64,000 nt of DNA from Staphylococcus shinii (GTDB taxonomy: Bacteria > Bacillota > Bacilli > Staphylococcales > Staphylococcaceae). The DNA lies in the NCBI RefSeq assembly GCF_017583065.1, contig NZ_JAGEVL010000008.1, positions 1 to 64,000 on the forward strand. The letters are read 5' to 3'. Below the pieces are notes generated by a model. That model was not told where the DNA came from and searched no databases. It saw only the letters and a program-made list of their open reading frames with translations. Shown one piece after another: positions 8,918-18,128 of this stretch (positions are counted from its first letter, which is position 1; every line of letters begins with the position of its first letter). A program made the position numbers and the translations under genes.

Positions 8918-10456
8918 TTATTTAAGATTTTCAAGTAATTCATCATATCTAGGTGAATTTAAGAAATTATCTACTGAGATATGAATTGCGTTTGGTACTT
9001 GTTTAATTGCTCTATCAGTAAGTTTTTTTTGTGTAATAACAAGTTGCGCATCACTTGGCAACTGGTTAATCGCAGTATTTGTTACATCTACGTCTTGTAT
9101 ATTAGCTTTTTTAAATTTATTACGTAGCATGCTTGCTCCCATAGCACTTGATCCCATACCAGCATCACAAGCGAATATTACATGATTTACTTTACTATAA
9201 TCATGAGCATCTACATTTTCAGTATCGTAATTGTCTAGTAATTCTTCCTCAGACTGTGCGTCTTTATTGTCTGAAGTGGCAGTTGTTGCGCCTGCAGAAC
9301 TAGCAGCTGTAGTCGCTTTATTATCTTCATTCCCTTTTAACTTAGAAGATACACTTGATTTTTTCCCTTTTGAAGCTTCCATTTTCTCTGTAGCAGCTTC
9401 TAGGTCTTCTTCTGGTTCTTTTGTGAATTTTAAAATGATTGCAGCAACGATAAAGGAAACTAGTGCTGCTAGTAGTACACCTATTACCATGTGTAAGAAC
9501 TCGCCTTTAGGTGCGTTCAACATATATACGATAAATGATCCTGGTGAAGCTGGGCTCTTGAAACCAAAATCAAGTAGAGAATATGTTGCTACGCCTGTCA
9601 TTCCACCTAAAATTACAGCTACGAATAATAATGGACGCATTAATACATACGGGAAGTAAATTTCGTGAATTCCGCCTAAGAAGTGGATGATACCAGCACC
9701 ATATGATGTAGCTTTAGCTGTCCCTGTACCGAAAATCATATAAGCAACTAATATTCCTAAACCTGGGCCAGGGTTAGATTCGATTGTATATAATATTGAC
9801 TGTCCTGCAGAAGATGCTTGATCCGCACCAAGTGGTGTGAAGACACCATGATTAATTGCATTATTTAAGAATACAATTTTAGCAGGTTCTACAATAATAC
9901 TTACTAATGGCAGTAAATGTGCATGTACTAAAGCTTCTACAGCTAAAGATAAAATATGCATAATAAATTCCATAATTGGAGCTAAGATTTTAAAACCAAC
10001 AATCGTCATTATGAAACCTAAAATACCAGCTGAGAAATTATTGAATAACATTTCAAATCCTTGTGGTGTTCTTGGTTGAATAAATTCATCCGTTTTCTTC
10101 ATTAACCAACCAACGAGTGGTCCCATAATCATGGCACCAAGTAGCATTGGAGTGTCTGGTAGAGCAACAATAACCCCCATAGTTGCTACAGCTGCGATAA
10201 TACCCCCGCGCATCTCATGTAATAAACGTCCACCACTATAAGCAATCAGTAATGGTATTAAATATGAAATCATAGGGCCAGCTAATTGGCTTAAATCTTT
10301 ATTTGGCCACCAACCGCCATCTATAAATATTGCAGCGATGAACCCCCATGCGATAAAAGCTCCGATGTTCGGCATAATCATACTACTTAAAAATGATCCG
10401 AAAGCCTGTACTTTGCGACCAATCCCATTGTTTTCTTTAGTATCTGTTTGTGACAT
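8918..10456 (-). CDS. mtlA: PTS mannitol transporter subunit EIICB
   Basis: Takes up mannitol and phosphorylates it to mannitol-1-phosphate. The N-terminal EIIC part (about residues 15-345) contains about eight hydrophobic segments. It is followed by a charged, low-complexity linker (about 350-415) and a C-terminal EIIB domain whose phosphorylated cysteine is Cys430 in FACDAGMGSS. No EIIA domain is fused; MtlF supplies it. First gene of the operon, with an AGAGGTG site before the ATG. Confidence 0.96.
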   Translation of the reverse strand: MSQTDTKENNGIGRKVQAFGSFLSSMIMPNIGAFIAWGFIAAIFIDGGWWPNKDLSQLAGPMISYLIPLLIAYSGGRLLHEMRGGIIAAVATMGVIVALPDTPMLLGAMIMGPLVGWLMKKTDEFIQPRTPQGFEMLFNNFSAGILGFIMTIVGFKILAPIMEFIMHILSLAVEALVHAHLLPLVSIIVEPAKIVFLNNAINHGVFTPLGADQASSAGQSILYTIESNPGPGLGILVAYMIFGTGTAKATSYGAGIIHFLGGIHEIYFPYVLMRPLLFVAVILGGMTGVATYSLLDFGFKSPASPGSFIVYMLNAPKGEFLHMVIGVLLAALVSFIVAAIILKFTKEPEEDLEAATEKMEASKGKKSSVSSKLKGNEDNKATTAASSAGATTATSDNKDAQSEEELLDNYDTENVDAHDYSKVNHVIFACDAGMGSSAMGASMLRNKFKKANIQDVDVTNTAINQLPSDAQLVITQKKLTDRAIKQVPNAIHISVDNFLNSPRYDELLENLK

Positions 10457-10541
10457 ATTATTGCACCTCTTTTTCTCTTTTTATTTATAACTTAATTGTA
10501 GGTGGTACTTATGAATTAGACAATATAAACTAATTTCAAAT

Positions 10542-10571
10542 TTGTCACACTGTCTTTGACAATTATGACAA
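10542..10571 (-). promoter_or_regulatory. Candidate MtlR operator upstream of mtlA
   Basis: TTGTCA (10542-10547) faces TGACAA (10557-10562) across 9 nt, and a second TGACAA follows 3 nt later (10566-10571). The site lies about 85 nt upstream of mtlA, where an activator of the minus-strand promoter would bind. Inverted TTGTCA/TGACAA elements resemble MtlR sites described in bacilli. Assignment is by position and symmetry only. A downstream GTGACA-17-TATTGT pair on the minus strand could be the promoter. Confidence 0.5.
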
Positions 10572-10797
10572 TATAGTATAATTACTGCTTAGTGTTTTGA
10601 AGCCAGAGTTAAAAGGCTATCAATGCTCAAATTTTTCTATAAATACGAGTCGGTTATTGTATAAAATATAGTTAATATAAGTGTTTAAAATTTAGCCATT
10701 ACACTTAGTAAGTGTTAATAATATTATTCGTGGTATAAGTCTTTAACTTATAGCCAACTTTATTTTTGTGTTTGTAAATATATTGTTAATAAATTGT
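10572..10797. other. Intergenic stretch between mtlA and glmS control regions
   Basis: About 225 nt, very AT-rich, between the mannitol operator and the glmS promoter. I see no open frame with a binding site, no terminator and no recognisable RNA motif. Confidence 0.5.
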
Positions 10798-10827
10798 TTG
10801 CATTACAGATGAATAACATTGTACAAT
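10798..10827 (+). promoter_or_regulatory. glmS promoter
   Basis: TTGCAT (10798-10803) and TACAAT (10822-10827) are separated by 18 nt. The -10 lies about 48 nt upstream of the ribozyme cleavage site, consistent with transcription of a short leader before the ribozyme. Confidence 0.6.
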
Positions 10828-10870
10828 TAATGTTATTGAGAGGAAGGAGGAAAGTTAGAGTTTTAGTCAA

Positions 10871-11075
10871 TTATAGCGCCTGTACAAGCGATGAGGTTAC
10901 GTATTAACAATTTAAGTTTTAAAACAGAAAGCTTAATAGGTATGTTAATCGAAGCTTGTAGACGAGGAGGATAGTTATCGAACCATCGGCGGATGCTATC
11001 CCGGATGTGGCTCATTCGTGAACTTATTAAGGAAAACATTAGGGCAACCTAGTGCACAAAGTTAATAAGATAGCC
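10871..11075 (+). ncRNA. glmS ribozyme (glucosamine-6-phosphate-activated)
   Basis: Self-cleaving RNA that cuts the glmS mRNA when glucosamine-6-phosphate binds, giving feedback control of amino-sugar synthesis. The cleavage motif is A|GCGCC (cut between 10875 and 10876), followed by tgtacaagc and GATGAGG. Further conserved segments are ATCGAAccatcGGCGGATG and the long 3' core AGGGCAACCTAGTGCACAAAG (near 11041) with TTAATAAGATAG. The order matches the known glmS class. End position is approximate. About 170 nt of leader remain before the start codon. Confidence 0.93.
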
Positions 11076-11083
11076 AAAATTAA

Positions 11084-11123
11084 ATAACTATTATTATAAG
11101 GTAATTGAGATAACTATTATTAT
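11084..11123 (+). repeat. Direct repeat in the glmS leader
   Basis: The 14-mer ATAACTATTATTAT occurs at 11084-11097 and again at 11110-11123, giving a 26-nt period. It lies between the ribozyme and the glmS start. Its function is unknown; it may be a slippage duplication. Confidence 0.7.
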
Positions 11124-11250
11124 CAGAAGACCTATTATTATTGATTTAAATAGGGATTAGTCTGTCTATAAGGGTGTTAAATACATTGAACAAGTTCATA
11201 TGCGCTAAACGTTCAATTATCTCATTACCATTACATTGGAGGAAATTTAT

Positions 11251-13056
11251 ATGTGTGGAATTGTCGGCTATATTGGTCAAGATAATGCGAAAGAGTTATT
11301 ATTAAAAGGTTTAGAAAAATTAGAGTACAGAGGTTATGACTCAGCAGGTGTTGCAATCGTTAATAATGAGGGCACATCAGTATTCAAATCAAAAGGTCGT
11401 ATTGCAGAATTAAGAAAAGTTGCAGATGGCGAAGATACTGACGGTAATGTGGGAATTGGTCATACACGTTGGGCAACACATGGTGTACCTAATCATGAAA
11501 ACTCACACCCACATCAGTCTGCAACTGAACGCTTTACATTAGTTCATAATGGAGTAATTGAAAACTATGAAGAACTAAAAAATGAATACTTAAGTGATAT
11601 CACTTTTATTTCAGAGACAGATACAGAAGTGATTGTGCAATTAGTTGAATACTTTTCAAATACCGGTCTAACTAGTGAAGAAGCATTTACAAAAGTTGTA
11701 TCTTTATTAGATGGTTCATATGCTTTAGGACTGATTGATAATGAAGATAGAGATACAATTTATGTTGCTAAAAACAAATCACCGTTATTAATTGGAGTTG
11801 GTGATGGTTTCAATGTAATTGCGTCAGATGCAATTGCAATGTTACAAGCTACTAATCGTTATAAAGAAATACATGACCATGAAATTGTTATTGTTAAACG
11901 CGATGAAGTAATCATCAAAGATCAAGAAGGCAATGTTCAAGAAAGAGAAGCTTATACAGCACAAATTGACGCAGCAGATGCTGAAAAAGGCGTATACGAT
12001 CACTATATGTTAAAAGAAATTCATGAACAACCAGCAGTTATGCGCCGTATCATCCAAGAGTACCAAGACGAAGAAGGTAACTTGAAGATGGATCCAGAAG
12101 TAATTAAAGATGTAGCTGAAGCTGATCGTATTTATATTATTGCAGCAGGTACAAGTTATCACGCCGGGCTTGTTGGTAAAGAGTTTATTGAAAAATGGGC
12201 TGGCGTACCAACAGAAGTACATGTTTCTTCAGAATTTGTATACAATACACCGTTACTTTCTGAAAAACCATTATTTATCTATATTTCTCAATCAGGTGAA
12301 ACAGCAGACAGTCGCGCAGTATTAGTTGAAACAAATCGTTTAGGGCACAAGTCTTTAACTATTACTAACGTACCAGGTTCTACGTTATCACGTGAATCTA
12401 ATCATACGTTATTGTTACACGCTGGTCCCGAAATTGCAGTAGCATCTACAAAAGCTTATACAGCACAAATTGCAGTGTTATCTATTCTGTCACAAATCGT
12501 TGCGAGAGAACATGGTAGAGATGTAGAAGTGAGTTTATTACGTGAATTAGCAAAAGTTACAACTGCTATCGAATCAATTGTTGATGATGCAGATATTATG
12601 GAACAAATTGCTACAGATTTCTTAAGAACTACACGTAATGCATTCTTTATTGGTCGTACAGGAGACTATAATGTAAGTTTAGAAGGTGCATTAAAACTTA
12701 AAGAAATTTCATATATCCAAGCTGAAGGTTTTGCTGGTGGAGAATTGAAACACGGAACAATTGCATTAATTGAAGAAGGTACACCTATTATTGCCTTAGC
12801 TACGCAAGAAAAAGTAAACTTATCTATCCGTGGTAATGTAAAAGAGGTTGTTGCACGTGGTGCAAATCCATGTATTATTTCAATGGATGGCTTGAATAAA
12901 GATGGTGATTCATATGTGATTCCTAACGTACATGAATTATTAACGCCACTTGTTTCAGTAGTAGCATTACAGTTAATCTCATATTACGCCGCATTACACA
13001 GAGACTTAGATGTAGATAAACCACGTAACTTAGCAAAATCAGTTACAGTTGAATAA
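11251..13056 (+). CDS. glmS: Glutamine-fructose-6-phosphate aminotransferase (isomerizing)
   Basis: Makes glucosamine-6-phosphate from fructose-6-phosphate and glutamine, the committed step to UDP-GlcNAc and wall synthesis. The N-terminus MCGIVGYIG carries the catalytic Cys (exposed when Met is removed), which fixes the start at 11251 after a TTGGAGG site. The glutaminase domain spans about 1-220, followed by two SIS sugar-isomerase domains (about 280-430 and 450-590), ending in [12 protein letters not shown]. 601 residues. Transcribed alone behind its ribozyme. Confidence 0.98.
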   Translation: MCGIVGYIGQDNAKELLLKGLEKLEYRGYDSAGVAIVNNEGTSVFKSKGRIAELRKVADGEDTDGNVGIGHTRWATHGVPNHENSHPHQSATERFTLVHNGVIENYEELKNEYLSDITFISETDTEVIVQLVEYFSNTGLTSEEAFTKVVSLLDGSYALGLIDNEDRDTIYVAKNKSPLLIGVGDGFNVIASDAIAMLQATNRYKEIHDHEIVIVKRDEVIIKDQEGNVQEREAYTAQIDAADAEKGVYDHYMLKEIHEQPAVMRRIIQEYQDEEGNLKMDPEVIKDVAEADRIYIIAAGTSYHAGLVGKEFIEKWAGVPTEVHVSSEFVYNTPLLSEKPLFIYISQSGETADSRAVLVETNRLGHKSLTITNVPGSTLSRESNHTLLLHAGPEIAVASTKAYTAQIAVLSILSQIVAREHGRDVEVSLLRELAKVTTAIESIVDDADIMEQIATDFLRTTRNAFFIGRTGDYNVSLEGALKLKEISYIQAEGFAGGELKHGTIALIEEGTPIIALATQEKVNLSIRGNVKEVVARGANPCIISMDGLNKDGDSYVIPNVHELLTPLVSVVALQLISYYAALHRDLDVDKPRNLAKSVTVE

Positions 13057-13107
13057 AGTAATTTAAATTAAATGTGGCAAACTTAGCATATTGTCATTAA
13101 TATATAT

Positions 13108-13151
13108 GGACTTATCATTAGTATTTATCACTATTGATAAGTCCTTTTTTT
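13108..13151 (+). terminator. glmS terminator
   Basis: Stem GGACTTATCA (13108-13117) pairs with TGATAAGTCC (13135-13144), followed by seven T residues. It lies about 50 nt after the glmS stop. From 13152 to 13410 I see no gene. Confidence 0.88.
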
Positions 13152-13426
13152 AATTTATAACTTCTCCTTATATGTTATAGCGATAGTACAGCAATTTAAT
13201 TATAAAAATATCACTTATAAAAAACAGATGAATAATGAAGGATCAACGATATTGGATAAATTAGCAGAGAAAATTATAATGAAATGAATTTATTATAAAA
13301 AATAAGTGGATATCAGGTGCAATCATTTGAACATGATTCTAATCAAAATATTTTCAAATGTGTAGTGACTTTATTATGCTAAATAAGACGGTTATAGTGA
13401 CTTACAGTAAAAGGAAGGATATATTT

Positions 13427-13789
13427 ATGACAAAGACTAAAATTTATAGAATTCGATTTGTTTCGATTTATCCATAGTTAATAAAAAGTAGAGAAAAAAG
13501 GCCAAGCAATAGAGGGAACGGATGAAATCATTCGTTAGATAATAGATTATTTCTAAATACAAATAGTTCAATTAATCACTGATGAATAGATTACGAATCA
13601 TTTATTAATCAGTCCTCCAAATTAAATACTGATAGAACTAAGATAACAGGTAGAATTTATAGTGCTCGTGTTAAAGAAATGAAAATTTCAGTGATGGAAG
13701 AACTTAGGTATTTAGATAAAATAATTGATGAGTTAACAAAAGGAAAATCTTTGAATAAAATATTTAGAAAAAGACAGTCAGTGTACTAA
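13427..13789 (+). pseudogene. Decayed DUF2200-family gene
   Basis: An ATG after AAGGAAGGA opens a frame beginning TKTKIYRIRFVSIYP, then hits TAG at 13475. The next homologous piece, VEKKGQAIEGTDEIIR, lies in another frame and stops at 13536. The last piece (13616-13789) returns to the first frame: SKLNTDRTKITGRIYSARV, then ELRYLDKIIDELTKGKS and NKIFRK. In this order they match the small DUF2200 protein (about 115 residues) as I remember it. At least two frameshifts and two stops make it dead. The family's function is unknown. The 5' binding site and the C-terminal third remain recognisable, so decay is fairly recent. Confidence 0.8.
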
Positions 13790-13836
13790 TATGAAGAATA
13801 GTTTATATATTATTACGTATCGGAAAGGAGCAACAT

Positions 13837-14619
13837 ATGCTTATTGATCTAAAAAATATCGCACGTAGAAAACAAGGGAAAGAAATAATTAAAAATATAA
13901 GTTGGTGTATCAACGAAGGTGAGAAATGGATGCTTTATGGACTTAATGGTGCAGGGAAAACTACATTACTTAATATCTTAAATGCTTATGAACCGAATAC
14001 ATCTGGAGAATTAACACTTTTTGGTATGCAACCTGGTAAAATTGGATATTCTGCAGACAAAGTACGTAATCAGATTGGCTTTGTATCTAGTAGTTTAATG
14101 GAACGTTTTCAAGATGGAGAAATCGTACGTGATGTAGTAATTAGTGGGATTTTTAAATCAATTGGTATATTTAAAGAAGTAGAAGACCGCCATGTTGAAA
14201 TGGCACGCCATTATTTAACGCAGATGGGTATGAGTGAATTTGAATCTCAATATTATGGTTATCTTTCTACAGGTGAGCGTCAAAAAGTATTGATTGCTCG
14301 AGCGTTAATGGGGAACCCTAAGTTGCTTATTTTAGATGAACCTGCTTCTGGCTTAGATTTTATTGCGCGTGAGGACTTATTAGATGCGCTTGAACAATTA
14401 TATCAGCGACAACCTGAATTATCAGTTATATATGTTACGCATTTTGTAGAAGAAATTACAAAAGATATACAAAGAGGTTTTTTGTTAAAAGACGGAACCT
14501 GTTATAAACAAGGCCAGATACAAAATGTATTAAACAGTGACACATTAAGTGATTTTTTTAACCGTAGGGTAAGTGTATTATATCAAAATGAACGGTATTC
14601 ATTATTTTTAAAGCGTTAG
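13837..14619 (+). CDS. ABC transporter ATP-binding protein (YlmA-like)
   Basis: ATPase subunit of 260 residues. Walker A is GLNGAGKTT (about residue 36), the signature motif is LSTGERQKV (about 147), Walker B is LLILDEPASGLD (about 166), and the switch histidine is in VTHF (about 206). It resembles B. subtilis YlmA and similar orphan ATPases of molybdate/iron-type importers. No permease or binding protein is adjacent, so the substrate is unknown and it may work with a partner elsewhere or not in transport. GGAAAGGAG precedes the ATG. Followed after 67 nt by a HAD phosphatase, probably a separate transcription unit or a loose pair. Confidence 0.85.
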   Translation: MLIDLKNIARRKQGKEIIKNISWCINEGEKWMLYGLNGAGKTTLLNILNAYEPNTSGELTLFGMQPGKIGYSADKVRNQIGFVSSSLMERFQDGEIVRDVVISGIFKSIGIFKEVEDRHVEMARHYLTQMGMSEFESQYYGYLSTGERQKVLIARALMGNPKLLILDEPASGLDFIAREDLLDALEQLYQRQPELSVIYVTHFVEEITKDIQRGFLLKDGTCYKQGQIQNVLNSDTLSDFFNRRVSVLYQNERYSLFLKR

Positions 14620-14686
14620 TAGATTGCTTAAAACTATAGATAATGACATAATTTAAGATGAAAACATGTAATGGAGGCTTTTATAA

Positions 14687-15541
14687 ATGAAAAATGTTAA
14701 AGCGATATTTTTAGATATGGATGGTACAATTTTACATAAAGACAACCAAGTGGATATGGAAACGACCGAGGTTATACAACAATTAAGAACAAAGGGATAT
14801 AAAATATTTTTAGCTACCGGACGTGCTCATAATGAAATTCATTATTTAGTTCCAGCATCATTTGAGGTTGATGGTATTATTAGTTCGAATGGTACGTTAG
14901 GAATGATTAATGATGAAACGTTATTTACCCATAGCTTATCTTTTAATACAGTGAAAGATATTGTGAAACGTGCTCAACAGCAAGAAATTTATTACGAAGT
15001 ATTTCCATTTGAAGGTAATCGTATTGTACTTGAAGAAGATCAATCATGGGCCACTGCGCTATTTGAAGCAGAAACACCACCAGGAAATGTGGGTGTTTCA
15101 GAATGGACTTCTAGAAAAGCCTCACTCAAAGACAAAGTAAATTGGGCATCTGAAATTCCTGATACGACTTTTTCAAAAATATATTTATTTTCGCCAAATT
15201 ATGACAAAATTACAAATTTTCGCGATCAGTTGATTGGTGAACAACAAGATTTAAAAATTAGTGTATCCAATTCATCTCGTTATAATGCAGAGACGATGGC
15301 TTATCAAATTGATAAAGGTACAGGTATTAAAGAAATGATAGAACATTTCGGTATCAATCAAGAAGAAACACTAGTTATTGGTGATAGTGATAATGATAGA
15401 GCGATGTTTGCTTTTGGTCATTATACGATAGCTATGAAAAATGCAAGGCCAGAAATTAAAGAGCTGACTATGGATGTTACAACATATACAAATGAAGAAA
15501 ATGGTGCAGCACAGTACTTAAGAGAACATTTTTTAAAGTAA
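14687..15541 (+). CDS. HAD-superfamily phosphatase, Cof type
   Basis: Predicted cytoplasmic sugar-phosphate or cofactor phosphatase, 284 residues. Motif I is FLDMDGTI (nucleophile Asp10), motif II includes ATGR (about 44), and motif IV is GDSDNDRAMF (about 230). The large inserted cap between about residues 85 and 190 is of the Cof/IIB type (like YwpJ, YidA). Substrate cannot be read from sequence; these enzymes are usually broad. An AATGGAGG site precedes the ATG. Confidence 0.88.
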   Translation: MKNVKAIFLDMDGTILHKDNQVDMETTEVIQQLRTKGYKIFLATGRAHNEIHYLVPASFEVDGIISSNGTLGMINDETLFTHSLSFNTVKDIVKRAQQQEIYYEVFPFEGNRIVLEEDQSWATALFEAETPPGNVGVSEWTSRKASLKDKVNWASEIPDTTFSKIYLFSPNYDKITNFRDQLIGEQQDLKISVSNSSRYNAETMAYQIDKGTGIKEMIEHFGINQEETLVIGDSDNDRAMFAFGHYTIAMKNARPEIKELTMDVTTYTNEENGAAQYLREHFLK

Positions 15542-15599
15542 GTTTTTAATATCTTTTGCCTAACTATCCATACAAATAAATTTTTAAAGACAAAAAGGA

Positions 15600-16145
15600 A
15601 GAGCCTAGGACATAAATCCCAGAAAAATAGCACTCAGACGATTTATTCAATTCATCTGAGTGCTTCTTTTTGTTAATTCAATACTTCGTATTGTTGGCTC
15701 GCTTTCATAGGGGACAGCTTCAGCCTATAGTCTTCGGCTTGTCCTGTTCCCTCAAGATTCTCGTCAAAACACGTCATACTTATATGTAATTTTACATTAA
15801 GATACTTTTAAAAAATAAAGAGAAATTATAACTGAGAATATTTCAAAGTTTAGATTAATCAAAAGTTTTCGGAACCAGAAACAAAAGGAATCTGCAATCA
15901 AAGAAAAAATTGATATAAAACATGTTTTTGGATTTATGAAGGCTATTTTGGGTTACACTCGAATGTCGGTTCGAGGTATAAATAAAGTCAAAATAGCACT
16001 TGGCATTCTATTAATGGCACTTAATATAAGGAAAGTAGTAGTAACCATAATCAAAACAATAATGAAAAAAGCAATTTCTATATTGTTTCAATAGAAATTG
16101 CTTTTGTTCATTTGTCCAAGAACTTTATGTCCCGGACGCTTTAAT
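15600..16145. mobile_element. Internally deleted IS1182-type element or MITE-like relic
   Basis: GGACATAAA (15608-15616) and TTTATGTCC (16124-16132) form outward ends of a 0.5 kb segment that is not otherwise explained. The left part holds two hairpins: AGCACTCAGA/TCTGAGTGCT (15628-15664) and a GGGGACAG...CTGTTCCC structure (about 15710-15752). The right part holds the last 75 codons of a transposase and then a hairpin AGCAATTTCTAT/ATAGAAATTGCT. The element has lost most of its transposase gene. Exact borders and target duplication are not certain. Confidence 0.65.
15870..16094 (+). pseudogene. C-terminal fragment of an IS1182/IS1272-family transposase
   Basis: About 75 codons without a start, ending at TAG 16094. 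The residues KIDIKHVFGFMKAILGYTRM followed by SVRGINKVKIALGILLMALN match the conserved end of staphylococcal IS1182/IS1272 transposases as I remember them (VFGxMKAxxGFTR and RGxxKVxxELGxxLMALN). The rest of the roughly 500-residue enzyme, including most of the catalytic core, is missing, so it is inactive. Confidence 0.8.
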
Positions 16146-16158
16146 TTTGTATGAAAAG

Positions 16159-17256
16159 TTATTTATCAGATTGATTTAAATTGTTTTTTAAATTTTTTGT
16201 TTCATCATTTGCTTTATCTTGAAGTTGATCTGATTTTTGGTCTATATTTGATTTTGCTTTTTCAGTAGTATTAGTTACGCTACTATTTACTTTTGAATCT
16301 TGATTATCTGTAATATTTGCGTTCTTTTTCTTATCTTTTTTTGATTTATTATGATTAGACGGTTCGCCATTACGGTTAAAGTATTGAATAATGGCTAAAA
16401 TATTCACATAATAAACAGCTAATCTAACAATGATAACAATAACATGGACAATATAAATTAAAATCGTAGCCATATTTTGAGAAATACCGCCAGTTAAAAT
16501 AGAAATTAATTGGCTGATTGGACTAGCTAAGATAATAACGATTAAATTTAATAGTAATAAACCAATGTAGAATTTGAACCATGTTTTTTGACCATTTTTA
16601 ATGCCTTTAAAACCACGTTTCACTGAATTCCAAGCACCATTTTTAGGTTCTTTGATAAATGCTACAGTATAGTTAATGATAATTATAGCTAACAGCCAAT
16701 AAACAAATGATTTAATGAAAAGTGTTAACGTACCTGCAATCATTTGGAACGCTAGTGAATAGCCAATCGCGTGGTCTGAATTACTTAGTGGACCTTGTAT
16801 TGCTTGGAATAATTGAATGATTCCTAATTGAAGCAATTGTGCGATTACTTCACCTAACACCAATGCGATAATGATAAACAATACCGTGATTAATGAAAGT
16901 TTTATTGCTTTTAGATATTTACCTTTTGCAAAGACTGAAAATAAATCTTTAAAATTAACCTTGTCTTTATTTAAAGCTTTGTCTATAGTGTATATAGTCC
17001 CAGCTATTAAGGGATAGCCTACAAATAAAAATACTAAGATAGGTACAAGTATTGCAAGGACTATTCCAAAAATAGGACCAGCCACTGATTGTTGCATAGC
17101 CATTGACATCATTAATTTATATATAGCTGGTTGTAATGGCATAAACGTTAAAATAGTTAAAGCGAATAGTATTATAAAACTTACGATTGTAAACAGTAAT
17201 ACTTTAGCATTTTGGGGTTTTGCATTTTGTAATGCTAATTTATGGAAATTAAACAA
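16159..17256 (-). CDS. Multi-spanning membrane protein, function unknown
   Basis: 365 residues with about six long hydrophobic segments (around 18-40, 60-85, 118-145, 180-205, 228-252 and 262-290). A charged, disordered cytoplasmic tail of about 70 residues is rich in Lys, Asp, Asn and Ser. The start is TTG at 17256 behind AAAAGGAG at 10 nt spacing. Similar unnamed membrane proteins with lysine-rich tails occur at this locus in staphylococci. It loosely recalls the DUF975/YciC-type integral membrane families, which I cannot confirm. Divergent from the phosphoesterase gene, with 131 nt between starts. Confidence 0.7.
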   Translation of the reverse strand: MFNFHKLALQNAKPQNAKVLLFTIVSFIILFALTILTFMPLQPAIYKLMMSMAMQQSVAGPIFGIVLAILVPILVFLFVGYPLIAGTIYTIDKALNKDKVNFKDLFSVFAKGKYLKAIKLSLITVLFIIIALVLGEVIAQLLQLGIIQLFQAIQGPLSNSDHAIGYSLAFQMIAGTLTLFIKSFVYWLLAIIIINYTVAFIKEPKNGAWNSVKRGFKGIKNGQKTWFKFYIGLLLLNLIVIILASPISQLISILTGGISQNMATILIYIVHVIVIIVRLAVYYVNILAIIQYFNRNGEPSNHNKSKKDKKKNANITDNQDSKVNSSVTNTTEKAKSNIDQKSDQLQDKANDETKNLKNNLNQSDK

Positions 17257-17387
17257 ATTTTAAGCACTCCTTTTTCGTCATAAGCATACGATATCAAAAA
17301 TTTTAAGATTTTAAAATAAATAGGTAACAAAATCGATATAAAATGTTAAAATGTCCTAATGAGAAAAAGTTGAAAGGAGATATCATC

Positions 17388-18119
17388 ATGAAATTTGCAA
17401 TTATAACTGATGTCCATGGTAATTTTGATGCATTAGAAACTGTTCTGGATGATATTGATAGAAGAGAAGATATCAATAAAATATATAATCTAGGTGATAA
17501 TATTGGTGTTGGACATGAAACGAATAAAGTACTTGATGAAATCTTTGATAGAGATGATATTGAAATCATTGCAGGTAATCATGATGAAGCAGTAATGTCA
17601 ATTGTAAACGGTACACCTTATCCTGAAGACTTAAAAGATAAATTCTATGAACATCATCAATGGATAGAGAGTCATTTAGATGAAGATTACTATGACAGAC
17701 TAAATGAGTTACCTCGTGTTATTGAGAAAACATTCTGTCATAAAAAAGTATTATTTATTCATTACGAAATTCCTAATGATCAATTAACAACACCAATTGA
17801 TGGACAGCCATTCAGTCCTATTGTTGAACCGAATGAAGAGAACATGAAAACACTTTTTGGGGATAAAGACGCAGATTTAATTGTATTTGGGCATAATCAT
17901 ACCGTGCACCTATTTGATGATAAATCAACAATTTATTTCAATCCGGGTTCTGTAGGTTTGAATAATGGTGCATATGCAGTTTATGGAATTGTAACTATAG
18001 ATGAAAATGAATTTTCGTTTGAACGCGTGAAAGTACCATACGATAATGAAGAATTCATTAGAGGATTTGATGAGAAACAAGTTCCTGCCAAAAAGCTTAT
18101 TTTTGATAAATTTTTATAA
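17388..18119 (+). CDS. Metallophosphoesterase (YfcE/MJ0936-like calcineurin fold)
   Basis: Predicted cytoplasmic phosphodiesterase or phosphatase using two metal ions, 243 residues. The metal ligand motifs are in order: DVHGN (about 8), GDNIG (about 40), GNHDEA (about 64), and GHNHTV (about 172). The ATG at 17388 is chosen because AAAGGAG lies 8 nt before it; an in-frame upstream codon lacks a site. Substrate unknown. It stands alone and ends just before a long hairpin at 18129. Confidence 0.88.
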   Translation: MKFAIITDVHGNFDALETVLDDIDRREDINKIYNLGDNIGVGHETNKVLDEIFDRDDIEIIAGNHDEAVMSIVNGTPYPEDLKDKFYEHHQWIESHLDEDYYDRLNELPRVIEKTFCHKKVLFIHYEIPNDQLTTPIDGQPFSPIVEPNEENMKTLFGDKDADLIVFGHNHTVHLFDDKSTIYFNPGSVGLNNGAYAVYGIVTIDENEFSFERVKVPYDNEEFIRGFDEKQVPAKKLIFDKFL

Positions 18120-18128
18120 ATAAAATGT

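Noticed and set aside
9231..9659. 142-codon plus-strand frame inside mtlA
   Set aside because: Serine-rich product typical of an antisense frame over the MtlA linker; no binding site, and MtlA is clearly coding.
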